Source of the DNA: Saprospiraceae bacterium
GTDB taxonomy: Bacteria > Bacteroidota > Bacteroidia > Chitinophagales > Saprospiraceae
Length of the DNA: 64,000 nucleotides
NCBI GenBank assembly: GCA_016722295.1
Contig: JADKGL010000003.1
Span: 183,661 to 247,660 of the forward strand
Reading direction: 5' to 3'
The notes below the pieces were generated by a model that was not told the DNA's origin, made no database searches, and was given only the letters and a program-made list of their open reading frames with translations. The position numbers and the translations under genes were made by a program. Shown piece after piece: positions 36,238-46,772 of this stretch (its first letter is position 1; every line of letters starts with the position of its first letter).

Positions 36238-38892
36238 TTATCTAATTATACTGATTTTTTCTTTTTGTTCAGACTTGCCATCTTTCAGCAAATGTAATAT
36301 ATATATTCCATTTGTTAAATTATTGACATCTAATTTTACAAGAGTAGAATTAACTTCTGGATTTACGTGTAACTGTTTTTTATGATTGAGATCTGTCAAG
36401 ACCAAACTTAAATTACTATTTTTTCCATATTTTGACAAGTCAACCAAAATATAATTTTGTGCAGGGTTAGGAAATGCAAAAGATGAATGTTTGATTACAT
36501 CCTCCTTTCTTGAATTTGTTTGTGCAGGTTGTGGCGAACAAGTTGCATCTTCCCATACTAATTCTGGATTTGTTGTATTCAGTATTGCTCTAGCTCTATA
36601 GACCGCATCCCCTCCAATATTTGGACACAAAGCGGCAATAGATGTTAAAGTTGAAGAATCAGCGTATGAAATTTCAGTAAATCCCCATACTCCAGAACTT
36701 AAATACAATTTAGTTACAAAAAGATCATTTTGTTCCATTGGATTTGTACTACTAAGGTTGGCTAATTGTGAATGAAGCAATGCAGCTTTAGCATCAACCT
36801 CTTGCTTGTGTTGTACTAGCAGTGTTTCTTGTGCTTGTTGAAGCCCTGCTAATATTGTTTGTTGGGAATTAATAGCTGTGTAAATCGAAGCACTATCCGC
36901 ATTAGGTATTTCCAATTGTTCAAGTAAATTTTTAATTGTGTTGTTGGAAGCATTTATTTGTACATTTATAGAATTCATTTGAATTTCTATATTTGCACTA
37001 TAGTTATGCAATGTCTTCATTCCATTACTTACTTGTGATAAAATACCTAAAATAGAGTTCTGATTTTGCAATTGAAAATTTTGAAAACAAGGATCAGAGT
37101 ATTCGGAATTCATCGGATTTGAATACATATCTTCTAGTAAAAATTTCCTAGCTTGCCAAGTTAATTCTTCCCCTCCAATACCTTGACTATTTACAACATC
37201 GCAAAAATTTGGAGGTAATGGTCTAGGAGTATCATTACAGTCAGAGCTTTCAAAACATGTTGATTCTTGCCCTGGTTGAACATCAAACCAATCTAAAGGT
37301 TGCCCCGTGGGAACAGAAATAACTCCTTGAGGATAAAATGGAAGTTGATTCGTTGACATTATAAGTTTATTTCTATTGATATTATTTCCAGGACCAGTGT
37401 AGCGAGCTGCAAGATTAGGAAAGCTAGCTGACCAGTCATTTCCTGGAAAGAAATGAGGAACACCGATAAAAACATCAATGTAATTTAAACCAACGTCGCT
37501 AATTACGCCACTATATGTTGTTTTTGTCATTCTAGTGCGGTTGCATGCACCTGATAACACCACTCCTATTTTTTGATCTTTAATATTAGTGCAGCAATAT
37601 CTATTGTAGGGTGACATGGCGTTATCTACTCCCCTATTCTTTACCATAGTAGACCCATTAATTGATAGGTTATAACTGTAAAGTCGCTGTGTATTTAGTG
37701 CATCAAATCCTCTTATTGTGGTAGAAGTACTACTAGTACCTAGAAAATTTACGGTATTATTACTAAACTGCACCAACTCAATGTTTAATATTGTAAAACC
37801 ATCGCTAATTCTATCAAGAACATTTATGTTTAGAGTATTGTCTTTTACAATTGCATTTTCCTAGCTCTCATCGCATTAGTCATAGTAATTCCTGATACTA
37901 TTGAAAAGCTATTTGTTCCTCCTTGGATCTGAAACATGTTAATTGTATTATTTTCTATTTTAGTGGACAAAGTAGGCGAGTTATTTCCAAAACTTATCCC
38001 TACACTTCTACCATTAGTCAATTCATTATTTATAATTTCTATTTCTTTTCCTTGACAGAATCCTGCCCCTATACCTGTATTAAATGAGTCTATTGTATTT
38101 AAAAATAAATTTGCTTTCGATTTTCCGACCCTTATACCATGATCAGTTACATTCATAACATTTTTAAAAGCTGTTAATATACTATTATCTTGAAAATCTA
38201 TGCCTTTCAAACATAATCTCATATCTGTATTCTTAACAGTTGCAGTTGTCTTAGTAGCGATAATTCCATTATCTAAATTATAGTAATTGCCTCCAACCAC
38301 AGTAACTGTAGCATTGGTTAAATACATTCCTGCAGATGATCTTTGACCTGCAAATGGAGGTATCAATGTGCCATTGCATATATAACTATTGTTACTTAGC
38401 ACACTAGGTGGATTCAAATTGGATGTAGGAAAGCAATATATTCCTATACGGCAGTTGAGAAAATTAGAACTGTAAAGCTCAATAATGTTGCCACCTGATT
38501 GAATTGAAATCGCTCTAGAAGCATTTTTAAAGGTACAGACAGGTCCTTCAAATTCTCCATAAACGGTAATTCCATCCCACATTGAATTACATGCATTTAT
38601 ACTTTGAAATGTGCATCTTTCTGCTCTGAATTTCTTTCCAGATAGTACATGGATTCGAGAACCACTTGCCATGTGAAAAGTACTGCTATTCGTTGTGAGA
38701 TCTTCATCCATAATTAATGTTCCTTTAATACAAAAACTTCGATTGCTGGGAACAGTTGGACCAATATTCAAGGAAGATAAATATGTAAAAGTGCCAGGGC
38801 TACCAATATTGTAATAGGATGTAGGGCAATTGCATTGAGCACTTAAAAGTTAATAAATAAAGTTACTATAAAAAATTAATAATTGTTTTCAT
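36238..38892 (-). CDS. Large secreted beta-helix protein, T9SS cargo (three frameshifts)
   Basis: An ~885-residue exported protein when three one-base gaps are filled. The start is ATG 38892: MKTIINFL, then VTLFINFLSAQCNCPT in neighbouring frames give a signal peptide (bases missing near 38868 and 38850). The body to ~37860 has parallel beta-helix repeats (WDGITVYGEFEG, ISIQSGGNIIELYSSNFLNC, GIIATKTTATVKNTDM, HGIRVGKSKANLFLNTI). A T run at 37856-37859 lacks a base; reading continues as NAIVKDNTLNINVLDRISDG. A coiled-coil-like segment (~37040-36780) and a T9SS tail (FAFPNPAQNYILVDLSKYG) end the protein. Probably a surface adhesin or polysaccharide-binding protein. Confidence 0.8.
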
Positions 38893-39265
38893 TTTTTTTA
38901 ATTAAAATTAATAAGATAAATTTTAGCTTCATCATTGCTAATACAATGATAAAAAGTAATAAATAAAAATACTATTCAGCTGCGTGCACTCTCAGCTGGT
39001 TTGGCATAGTGATAACAAATTTCTTGGGGATGTAGTCTGTGCTTCACAGATTATTGGAAGCGTTCGTTGTTGTTACATTTTTCTTTTTGATGCCATAATT
39101 TAAAATCGGTTTTGTTTCAAAAAATCAATTACTTTAGGAGCTTGGGTAATAAATAGATCCAAAGGTGAACCTTTATAATTTCCAAAGCAAATAATTTTCA
39201 AAAAATCGTGTCGAGAAAATCAGACATTATGTAGTAATTTTACTACTTTTGCTTAAAATAGTTTT
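38893..39265. other. Spacer with a possible gene tail
   Basis: About 370 bases. On the minus strand, 39223 to the TAA at 39100 is an open frame of ~40 codons with protein-like composition (CFGNYKGSPLDLFITQAPK, VIDFLKQNRF) but no start and no family I recognise; it may be the end of a lost gene. The rest is AT-rich with no feature until the regulator's operator at 39231. Confidence 0.35.
39231..39251 (+). promoter_or_regulatory. Operator/promoter of the XRE regulator
   Basis: A perfect inverted repeat GTAGTA-N4-TACTAC (39231-39246) overlaps a -7 box TACTTTTG (39244-39251), 14 bases before the regulator's ATG. This placement suits autorepression by the encoded HTH protein. No -33 TTTG is visible. 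Confidence 0.5.
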
Positions 39266-39661
39266 ATGAATCCAATTGGACAAAAGATAAAAGAAATCAG
39301 AAAAGATAAAGGAATTACGCAAGAATATGTAGCTCTTAAACTAGGCAAACAAAGAGAATGGGTGATCGATCTAGAAGGTGGCCTTAAAGATCCTACAGTT
39401 TCAGTATTAAATAATATGGCTGACATTTTAGAATGTTCTGTTGATGATTTTTTGATGATTAAAGATGGACACTTGCAAGTTGTATCACAAAGCAGTCATA
39501 TTGGATACTATTATCAAGGTGGTGATGTGAAGCATGATCACACTGAATTATTAGCAGAAAAAGACAAACGAATAGAAGAAAAAGATGTCACAATAAAATT
39601 ACTTTTCTCGGAAATTGAAAAATTAAAAGAAGAACTTTCAAAATTTACTTTTCAAAAATAA
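39266..39661 (+). CDS. XRE-family transcriptional regulator with C-terminal coiled coil
   Basis: A 131-residue DNA-binding protein. Residues ~5-60 form a helix-turn-helix of the Cro/CI type (IGQKIKEIRKDKGITQEYVA, LEGGLKDPTVSVLNNMADIL). A linker with VSQSSHIGYYYQGGDVKHDH leads to a charged coiled coil (~93-128, EKDKRIEEKDVTIKLLFSEI). The coiled coil should make it a dimer or larger. An inverted repeat overlaps its promoter. Single gene; targets beyond itself are unknown. Confidence 0.88.
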   Translation: MNPIGQKIKEIRKDKGITQEYVALKLGKQREWVIDLEGGLKDPTVSVLNNMADILECSVDDFLMIKDGHLQVVSQSSHIGYYYQGGDVKHDHTELLAEKDKRIEEKDVTIKLLFSEIEKLKEELSKFTFQK

Positions 39662-39787
39662 TTAATTATCTTTCATATTGTAGATTTTTCTATAAATTCT
39701 CAATAAGCATTTTCTATCACAGAATTTGAGCTAATTTAAATTCAAGGGTTGAGCTTAGGTTATTTTACAACGCTATCCCTTTTTGTT

Positions 39788-39917
39788 TTAGGCCGAGATG
39801 CATAAACAACTAATTAGTAGCAATCTATAATCTTCTTTGTCACGTCACCCTTCCCTAACAAGGATAAGATTTCACAAGCAGTAGCATTTCTTATTAGGCA
39901 GAGATGCATAAAACAAC
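39788..39917. repeat. Two direct copies of a ~23-bp word in the spacer
   Basis: TTAGGCCGAGATGCATAAAC at 39788 and TTAGGCAGAGATGCATAAAA at 39894, 106 bases apart, within a ~270-base spacer between convergent genes. No gene between them. Confidence 0.6.
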
Positions 39918-39930
39918 ACACACAAAATTT

Positions 39931-41151
39931 TTACTCCTCTCTAAATATAGTAGGAATGGATTGTATTTTTTGTGCAGGTAGAATACTTGCTATGAAACCA
40001 ATGCTAAATACTGTGATAAATACAATAAGAAAATCCCAAATGGAAATGCTAATAGGATAGGAATCAATAATGAATTCTTCAGGTACACCTACGATACCAT
40101 ATTGTTTCTGCATCCAATAAAAAATCAGCGCTAATATAAAACCTAATGCAATACCAATCAATGTCAAGAGCAGTCCTAATCTAATGAAAATGGATTTGAC
40201 ATCTGACTCTTGCATACCTAGTGATTTAAGAATACTGATGTCCATTTTTTTCTCCAGGACGATCATCCAAATTGTACCGATTAAAGTAAAGCAAACAATT
40301 ACTAAGGTCAAACTAAACAAAGCAAAAAATAACCATTTCTCCAACTTCATTATTTTAATAAAGGACTCATCTTGTTTGCTGCGATCTTTGACTTGAAAGT
40401 CATTGCCCATGATGGTTTGTAATTCATGAACTATTGTTGAATTATGAGTTTCATTTAATTTTAATTCTATACTGCTGAGTAATTTATTTTTCCCAATGTA
40501 TTGCCTCAATAATTCTAAATCTGTTAATACAAATTCATAGTCTTGTTCTTGATGAATAGAGAAGACTTTACTGGGCTTCAAATACAGAGATCGAAGGGAA
40601 TTTACATTGACTGTTGATTCATTAATTTGTTCTAAGGTTGGGATGAATATTCTTATTTCTTCCAAGGGGTTGCTCAGGTCTATACCCAATTTATTTCTTA
40701 CGCCGATACCTATTGTAGCACATTGCATTTGGCTACAATTCATGTCACTGGATTCCATAATGGCTTCATTAAATGAACAAACAGTATTATAGGCACTGTC
40801 TACACCCATTATAGTTCCAAAATCTTGAGCTTCTAAATAATTAAATAGAGCATTTTCTTCCAAGGTTCGAGTTAGATTTTTTACCTGTGGAAGTGATTTT
40901 AGTTTTGCAATTTTTGTTGAATCTTCTTCAAAAAATTTGCCTTCTTTCAACACAATTTTAATATCTGGATTGTGCTTGCTAAAAAATGTAGATAGTAACT
41001 CCTCAAATCCATTAAAAATGGAAAGCACTAAGATTAAACTCGCAGTACCAATTGAAATTCCTAGTATAGAAATACCTGTGATCCAATGAATCGCATTGGA
41101 TGATTTTCGCCCAAATAAATAACGGAATGGAATACTGCGGACAAAATTCAT
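39931..41151 (-). CDS. FtsX-like ABC permease (LolC/LolE type)
   Basis: A 406-residue inner-membrane permease. N-terminal SIPFRYLFGRKSSNAIHWIT and the first helix (SILGISIGTASLILVLSIFNG) are typical of lipoprotein-releasing permeases. A periplasmic domain spans ~45-270, followed by three helices (ALFSLTLVIVCFTLIGTIWM; LGLLLTLIGIALGFILALIF; FLIVFITVFSIGFIASILP) with the coupling motif EKKMDISILKSLGMQESDV. It probably extracts lipoproteins for transport to the outer membrane, working with an ATPase encoded elsewhere. Its ATG overlaps the stop of the GH3-beta-lactamase gene by one base. Confidence 0.87.
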   Translation of the reverse strand: MNFVRSIPFRYLFGRKSSNAIHWITGISILGISIGTASLILVLSIFNGFEELLSTFFSKHNPDIKIVLKEGKFFEEDSTKIAKLKSLPQVKNLTRTLEENALFNYLEAQDFGTIMGVDSAYNTVCSFNEAIMESSDMNCSQMQCATIGIGVRNKLGIDLSNPLEEIRIFIPTLEQINESTVNVNSLRSLYLKPSKVFSIHQEQDYEFVLTDLELLRQYIGKNKLLSSIELKLNETHNSTIVHELQTIMGNDFQVKDRSKQDESFIKIMKLEKWLFFALFSLTLVIVCFTLIGTIWMIVLEKKMDISILKSLGMQESDVKSIFIRLGLLLTLIGIALGFILALIFYWMQKQYGIVGVPEEFIIDSYPISISIWDFLIVFITVFSIGFIASILPAQKIQSIPTIFREE

Positions 41152-44048
41152 TAGATCATTGATTTATAGATGATGTCATGAATTTTTGTTCTGTATCGAT
41201 ATTTGTGCAAATTGTTTGGTGAAGATTTTGGATATGTTCTATTGGATAAAAAAATATAAATGATTTCATTTTTTGGATCTGTCCATACACAGGTTCCAGT
41301 GAATCCTTGATGTCCATATGTTTTTTCAGAAGCCATAGTAGAAACATAAGCAGGATCAGTGGGATTGTATTCTGGAAGATCAAATCCAAGACCTCGCCGC
41401 TGCAACTCGCTATCTCGATCAGTATATTTTGCTATAGCACCAGAACTAAATATTTCTCGACCACCATAGTTGCCTCGATTTAAAAAACACTGATTCAATT
41501 TTGCTAAATCTTCAGCATTTGAAAATAATCCAGCATGTCCGCTGATGCCTCCAAGCATTGCTGCGCCCATGTCGTGAACATACGCTTGAATCTCTTGATG
41601 TCTAAAGTAATCATCAATTTCACTAGGAGCTACTTGATTTTTTAAGAATCCTTTTTCTAATGGGTTGTAGCAAAAATTTTCCATTCCAATCCAAGAATAA
41701 ATATTCTTTTGTAAAAAATCTTCTATAGATAAATTAGTTATCTTCTGTATTAATCGAGGGATAAAGTAAAAACCAATGTCAGAGTAAAAAAATTTTCGAT
41801 CGACATGTCTTTTAGAGTTTATTATTTTTGTATAAATACTATCTCTATAATCAGATCGCAAGAAAAGACTATCTGTAACCGTAATGGAAAAACTATCAGA
41901 TTTTATTTTTCGATAAAATTCTGGATTAATAATATTTAAGGTGTCAGGTGATATTAATGTGTTTTTATAGAAAGGAATCCAAGAAACCAATCTCGCTTGA
42001 TGCAATAGGAAATCTTTAAAATTTACATCTGATTTATTGCTTGATACGAATTCAGGAAAGAAGTCTGCAAACTTTTTTTTTACGTCAAATTGATTTCGAT
42101 CATCGAGCATCATCAAACAAGGAATTGTGGATGCAATTTTCGTCACAGAAGCGAGATCGTAAAGTGTTTGATTATTGACTTGTTCTAAAGAATCATAACG
42201 CAAGTGTCCAAACGATTTATTGTATACTATTTTTCCATTTTTTGCCACTAGAATTTGACATCCCGGTGTCGTTTTTTGGCTGATCATCTGTTGAGCCATT
42301 AGATCTATTTCATTCAATGTCGTTGAAGACATTCCTACAGACTCTGGATTTCCATATTGCATTCGCAATAGACTAGGACGCTTTTTTGAGTAGTTCATTC
42401 CTAAATCAACTGGAGCTTTGCCTTGGATTGCTCCTGCTCCAAAAAGCAATTGTGCTGTGACATCTTGCATTAATGCATTATCTTCATAGGACAATAGTAT
42501 TGATTTTGCATTGGGAAATTTTGTACTTAAATAAGGATTTCCAAAGAGAATGATGGCGACATTAGATTTGAGTGATAGTTCGTTGATCCAATTGATTGTT
42601 TTTTCAGATATACCAAAATTGGATTCTTTTTTATAATTTAATTTGTGAATGGAGATGACGATCAGTTGGTTTTCTTCTAGTGATTTTAGAATCCCATTTG
42701 AAGGAAGTTCGTCATTTTTGAAATTATACTTTTTGCATTTTTTATAGCTCTGAATTCTATCTTGGAAATTATTTTGCGCATCGCCATTAATAGCTACAGA
42801 AACTATTTTTTGATTTAAATTTCGAATAGGAATATCATTGTTTTGATCTTTTTGTAAAGTAACTGCTTCACGATACAATTTCTCTTTGAAAGATGTGAAA
42901 TCAGGTTTTTTCAGTTCGGTTTCGATATTATCTGGATTGATGATCAGTAGTCGATCTAATCCAACTCTATATTTTGCTTTTAAGATTCTTATTACTTTTT
43001 CATTCAAGTCAGTTTCTGAGATCTCTTGAGATCGCAATGCATTCATCAAGTAGCTAATGGATTTTTCAACATTTTCACTGAGTAATAAAATGTCATTCCC
43101 AGCTTTAAACGCCATTACTTCAAGTTGTCCATTGGTAAAATTTTTTGTCACACCCTTCATTTCTAAAGCATCTGTAATGATGAGACCTTGATATTGTAGC
43201 GAGTCGCGAATGAAATTTTTTACAATTTTTTCTGAAAGAGTTGCAGGAAGATTTGTTTCACCATCAAGACTTGGAATATGGAGATGTCCCACCATTAAGG
43301 AAGCGATATCATGCTTTGTTAAAATTTGATAGGGATAGGTTTCGATCTCAAGTATTCTTTCTTTGGAGTGAGTTAAAATAGGTAAATCATAGTGAGAATC
43401 TGTATCCGTGTCTCCGTGTCCAGGAAAGTGTTTAAGACAAGCTAATACACCAGCATCTTGAAGTCCTTGCATATAAGCATAGGCTTTCGCAGTGACTTCG
43501 TTTTTATTGGATCCAAATGAGCGTTCATTGATCACTGGATTGTTGGGATTTAGATTGATATCGACACAGGGAGCATAATTCATGTGAACGCCTAGTCGCT
43601 TCAATTGTTGGCCGATGTCAAAACCTGTTTGATAGATCAATTGATTGCTTTGGATGGCGCCGAGAGTTAAATTTTTTGGATAGGAAAAACCATCATTTTT
43701 AAGTCTCATTCCTGTGCCCCATTCCGCATCCATGCTGATCATTAAAGGTATTCGCGAGATTTCTTGAAATGCATTGGTGAGTTCAATTTGCTTTCTAGGT
43801 GTCCCTTGAAAAAAACAGACACCACCGATTGCATATTTAGCAAGTAGATTTTTAGTAGCTTGAATATCTGCTTCGTTTTGATCACTTTTAGAGCGAATGA
43901 CAAAAAGTTGAGCCACTTTGTCTTCGAGTGTCATTTGATTTAATTTTTTTTCAACCCATTCAGATTCGCTGAGTCGTTCTTGTGCAATAATGCCATTTAG
44001 TAGGACTAGAGATAAAAATAGTAGAAATCCAAGTTTATATGTAGACAT
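41151..44048 (-). CDS. Glycoside hydrolase family 3 / beta-lactamase-type serine hydrolase fusion
   Basis: A 965-residue exported two-enzyme protein with signal peptide MSTYKLGFLLFLSLVLLNGIIAQ. Residues ~35-370 are a GH3 N-acetylglucosaminidase-like domain (CLKHFPGHGDTDTDSHYDLP with the NagZ-type catalytic loop, LIITDALEMKGV). A GH3 C-terminal-like domain lies at ~400-560. Residues ~590-950 are a class C beta-lactamase/DD-peptidase-like domain with the nucleophile motif SVTK near residue 635, YSDIGFYF, and HQGFTGT near the end. Such fusions occur in Bacteroidota and suggest combined cleavage of peptidoglycan sugar and peptide or ester bonds. It overlaps both neighbours by one base. Confidence 0.9.
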   Translation of the reverse strand: MSTYKLGFLLFLSLVLLNGIIAQERLSESEWVEKKLNQMTLEDKVAQLFVIRSKSDQNEADIQATKNLLAKYAIGGVCFFQGTPRKQIELTNAFQEISRIPLMISMDAEWGTGMRLKNDGFSYPKNLTLGAIQSNQLIYQTGFDIGQQLKRLGVHMNYAPCVDINLNPNNPVINERSFGSNKNEVTAKAYAYMQGLQDAGVLACLKHFPGHGDTDTDSHYDLPILTHSKERILEIETYPYQILTKHDIASLMVGHLHIPSLDGETNLPATLSEKIVKNFIRDSLQYQGLIITDALEMKGVTKNFTNGQLEVMAFKAGNDILLLSENVEKSISYLMNALRSQEISETDLNEKVIRILKAKYRVGLDRLLIINPDNIETELKKPDFTSFKEKLYREAVTLQKDQNNDIPIRNLNQKIVSVAINGDAQNNFQDRIQSYKKCKKYNFKNDELPSNGILKSLEENQLIVISIHKLNYKKESNFGISEKTINWINELSLKSNVAIILFGNPYLSTKFPNAKSILLSYEDNALMQDVTAQLLFGAGAIQGKAPVDLGMNYSKKRPSLLRMQYGNPESVGMSSTTLNEIDLMAQQMISQKTTPGCQILVAKNGKIVYNKSFGHLRYDSLEQVNNQTLYDLASVTKIASTIPCLMMLDDRNQFDVKKKFADFFPEFVSSNKSDVNFKDFLLHQARLVSWIPFYKNTLISPDTLNIINPEFYRKIKSDSFSITVTDSLFLRSDYRDSIYTKIINSKRHVDRKFFYSDIGFYFIPRLIQKITNLSIEDFLQKNIYSWIGMENFCYNPLEKGFLKNQVAPSEIDDYFRHQEIQAYVHDMGAAMLGGISGHAGLFSNAEDLAKLNQCFLNRGNYGGREIFSSGAIAKYTDRDSELQRRGLGFDLPEYNPTDPAYVSTMASEKTYGHQGFTGTCVWTDPKNEIIYIFLSNRTYPKSSPNNLHKYRYRTKIHDIIYKSMI

Positions 44049-45930
44049 TATTGTGCTGAATTTTTCTTCTCAATTTCAGGATCAATTTGTTTTGCTTTTT
44101 GCAACATTTCTATCGCTTTCGTTTGATCTCCAGAAGATTGGTAAGTGATGTATAAATTAAAATATGCTTGTGCAGATTGTGGATTGATTTGAAGCGCTTT
44201 TTCGAAATTTGTGATAGCTGCTGTAAAGTTTTTTGATACCCCTTCTGCGATGCCAAGCAACATAAAACATTCGATGTCTTTTGGATTCATTTCAAGGGAT
44301 TTCAATAAATCTTTTTTTGCACCTTCGATGTCTCCATAAACTGATCCTTTCATTCGACCATTCTCTCGATATGCAATTTGCATATTTTTAAAAGCTTCTT
44401 CATCATCTGGTTGATGATTTAATACAAATTGGTATTGAGCAATGGCATTAGTATAATCCTTTTTATAAAAATACGCATTGCCTCTTAAGCCATAGGCATC
44501 AAAATAACCAGGATGAAGTTCTATTGCTCTTGAAAGATATTTTATAGCTTTATCTGCAGTGTTTCTTATTATCGCAGTATCAGTTTCGTGGACTAAGGGT
44601 TCAAGAGAAACACCACCTAATGCATTGTGTATTTTCGCACTATTTTTTGAAGTCTTGATATCTGTAGAAAAAAGTGTTCTGTCATTTTTCCATGCAAAAT
44701 TTCTAGTGAATGTTTTTATTGAAAATAAAATTAAGATAAGTACAACTAAATACTGTTTTAGAGTAGAAGATTTTATTTGAATAATAAAAAATGCGGCAAC
44801 CAAACAAAATCCAAGAGAAGACATAAAGATAAATCGTTCACCCATTAATGTCCCGACAGGAAATAAAAGATTTGACACTAAAAACAAAGGAAATAAATAT
44901 AAAAGGATGCTATAGGAGATGATACTTTTTTTGAATAAAAATTTTATTGCTAGATAAAGTAATCCTAGGTAGATTAAAATACTTCCTACGCTTTTAAATG
45001 AAAAAATTTCAGTTAATGCAATTTGTTTTGGATAATAATCATGGGTTAAAGGATGTGGAATAATAAGAAGTTGAATATATTTTCCAAGTGTATGAGCAAT
45101 AGTCCCTAATTTTTCTGAGCTACTGAAAGGAAGGTATTTATCATTGACAAATTTCAAAAAAGGATTGTTCATCAATTCATTTGATGCAGTGCCTGATATA
45201 TTCCAACCTAAAATGGATCCTCTCACAAATAGAAAAAGAATACAGGCAAAGCCCAATGTTCCTAGAATAGTGAAAAGCCCTTTTTTATCTGTAGAAAAAA
45301 TGAATATTCCAATGGGAATCAATGCGAAGTAAACTATTGCATTTTCTTTAGAGAACAAGCCAAACAAAAAACTGAGAAATATCCAGAGAAGGGAAATTGT
45401 TTTTTTTGTTTGGATGTAAATTAGTGAAAAGTAAAATGCCAAAAGTGAAAAAAACAAAGCACAGATTTCGTCCATTCCTTTAATGTTTGCTACACATTCG
45501 GTATGTATAGGATGTATTGCAAAAAGTAATCCAGTAATGAATGCGACTGAATCGGCAATAGCAGGATATTTAGGTTCTATTAATTTTTTTATACAAGTGT
45601 AAATTAATACTACCAAAGCAGCAAAGCTAAGTATGCTTACTAAATGAAAAAGAAAAGCATTGTCACCAGCGATCTGATAGATGATAGCAAACAAAACTAG
45701 GGTAAGCGGTCTATAGCGTCCACCAGCTACTAATTTATCCTTTCCTTCTTTTTTAAAAAAACCTCTAAATGTATCCTTGCTTAGAATATCAGGAATTCCA
45801 GAAACCCCTTTTTTAACATATTCATTTTGTGTGATGACGATGCCGTCATCCAAAGCATATTGATGTGTAAGTGTATTGGCATATAAGAAAAAACTGATAC
45901 AAAAAAGAATCAGTTTTTTTATTTGGTCAT
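44048..45930 (-). CDS. TMTC-like membrane glycosyltransferase with TPR repeats (frameshift at codon 4)
   Basis: A 627-residue protein if one A is restored near 45922-45924, giving MTKIKKLILFCISFFLYANT before LTHQYALDDGIVITQN. Without it the first usable codon in frame would be a TTG at 45853, cutting off the first membrane helix. About ten membrane segments follow (e.g. FLFHLVSILSFAALVVLIYT, LFGLFSKENAIVYFALIP). The luminal acidic motif LDDGIV and HPIHTECVANIKGMDE match GT-C O-mannosyltransferases of the TMTC type. The last ~190 residues hold four or five TPR repeats (HPGYFDAYGLRGNAYFYKKD, NPQSAQAYFNLYITYQSSGD). It probably glycosylates exported proteins. Confidence 0.83.
45888..45919. repeat. 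11-bp palindrome over the first codons of the TPR glycosyltransferase
   Basis: AAAAAACTGAT (45888-45898) and ATCAGTTTTTT (45909-45919) are exact complements with a 10-base loop. On either strand the stem is followed by a T-rich run, as in intrinsic terminators. It overlaps codons ~4-15 of the gene. Confidence 0.6.
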
Positions 45931-46001
45931 TGAATGTAAATAAGCGATCAAAAAAAATTTCTGTTTTAACAGCTTGTATAGTAGGTTGTTGTTTCGTTTA
46001 T

Positions 46002-46712
46002 TTATTCCATAGTACTATAGACATTTAATACATCTTCATCGTCTTCTATTTTATCCAATAATTTATTGACTTCATCTTCTTGCTCTTGTGTTAATTTTTT
46101 AGTCGTAGTCGGAACTCTATCGAATCCAGATTCTATGATTTCAAAATCTTGAGCTTCGAGATAAGCTTGAATTTTTCCAAAAGCGTCAAAAGGGGCATAA
46201 ATAATTATTTCTTCTGGTTCGACACTCATTTCTTCACAATTACAATCAATGAGTTCAAGTTCTAAATTGTCTATATCGATATCGGCTTTTCTTTTGATTC
46301 GAAATGTACATTTATGTTCAAACATGAATGCAACTGAACCATTTACACCTAAACTTCCATTATATTTATTAAAGTAGGATCTGATATTGGCTACTGTTCT
46401 CGTATGATTGTCAGTGGCAGTTTCTACAAATACAGCAATGCCATGAGGGGCGTAGCCTTCATATGTCAACATTTCTAGATCTTTTTCATCTTTTGAAGTT
46501 GCTTTTTTAATCGCCGCTTCAATTCGATCTTTAGGCATATTGACCGATCTAGCATTCTGATAAGCAGCACGTAGTCTTGGATTGTTTTCTGGTAGAGGGC
46601 CAGAAGCCTTGACAGCCATAAATACTTCTTTGCTGATTCTTGCGAATTGCTTGCTCATTTTTGCAAATCGAGCAAACATCTTATGTTTTCTAACTTCAAA
46701 AATACGTCCCAT
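46002..46712 (-). CDS. YebC/PmpR family protein
   Basis: A 236-residue YebC-family protein. MGRIFEVRKHKMFARFAKMS, ARISKEVFMAVKASGPLPEN, ARSVNMPKDRIEAAIKKAT and YEGYAPHGIAVFVETATDNH are the conserved N-terminal blocks, and FMFEHKC ... FDRVPTTTKKLTQEQ the C-terminal ones. Family members act as transcriptional regulators or assist translation at proline-rich stretches. The very start is MGRIFE; a TTG one codon earlier is ignored. It is upstream of the envelope operon with a 71-base gap. Confidence 0.93.
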   Translation of the reverse strand: MGRIFEVRKHKMFARFAKMSKQFARISKEVFMAVKASGPLPENNPRLRAAYQNARSVNMPKDRIEAAIKKATSKDEKDLEMLTYEGYAPHGIAVFVETATDNHTRTVANIRSYFNKYNGSLGVNGSVAFMFEHKCTFRIKRKADIDIDNLELELIDCNCEEMSVEPEEIIIYAPFDAFGKIQAYLEAQDFEIIESGFDRVPTTTKKLTQEQEDEVNKLLDKIEDDEDVLNVYSTME

Positions 46713-46772
46713 CAAACTTTGATTTAAAACGCAAAACTAAGCTAAAAATTTGAATTTTTAACTACAAATAGC

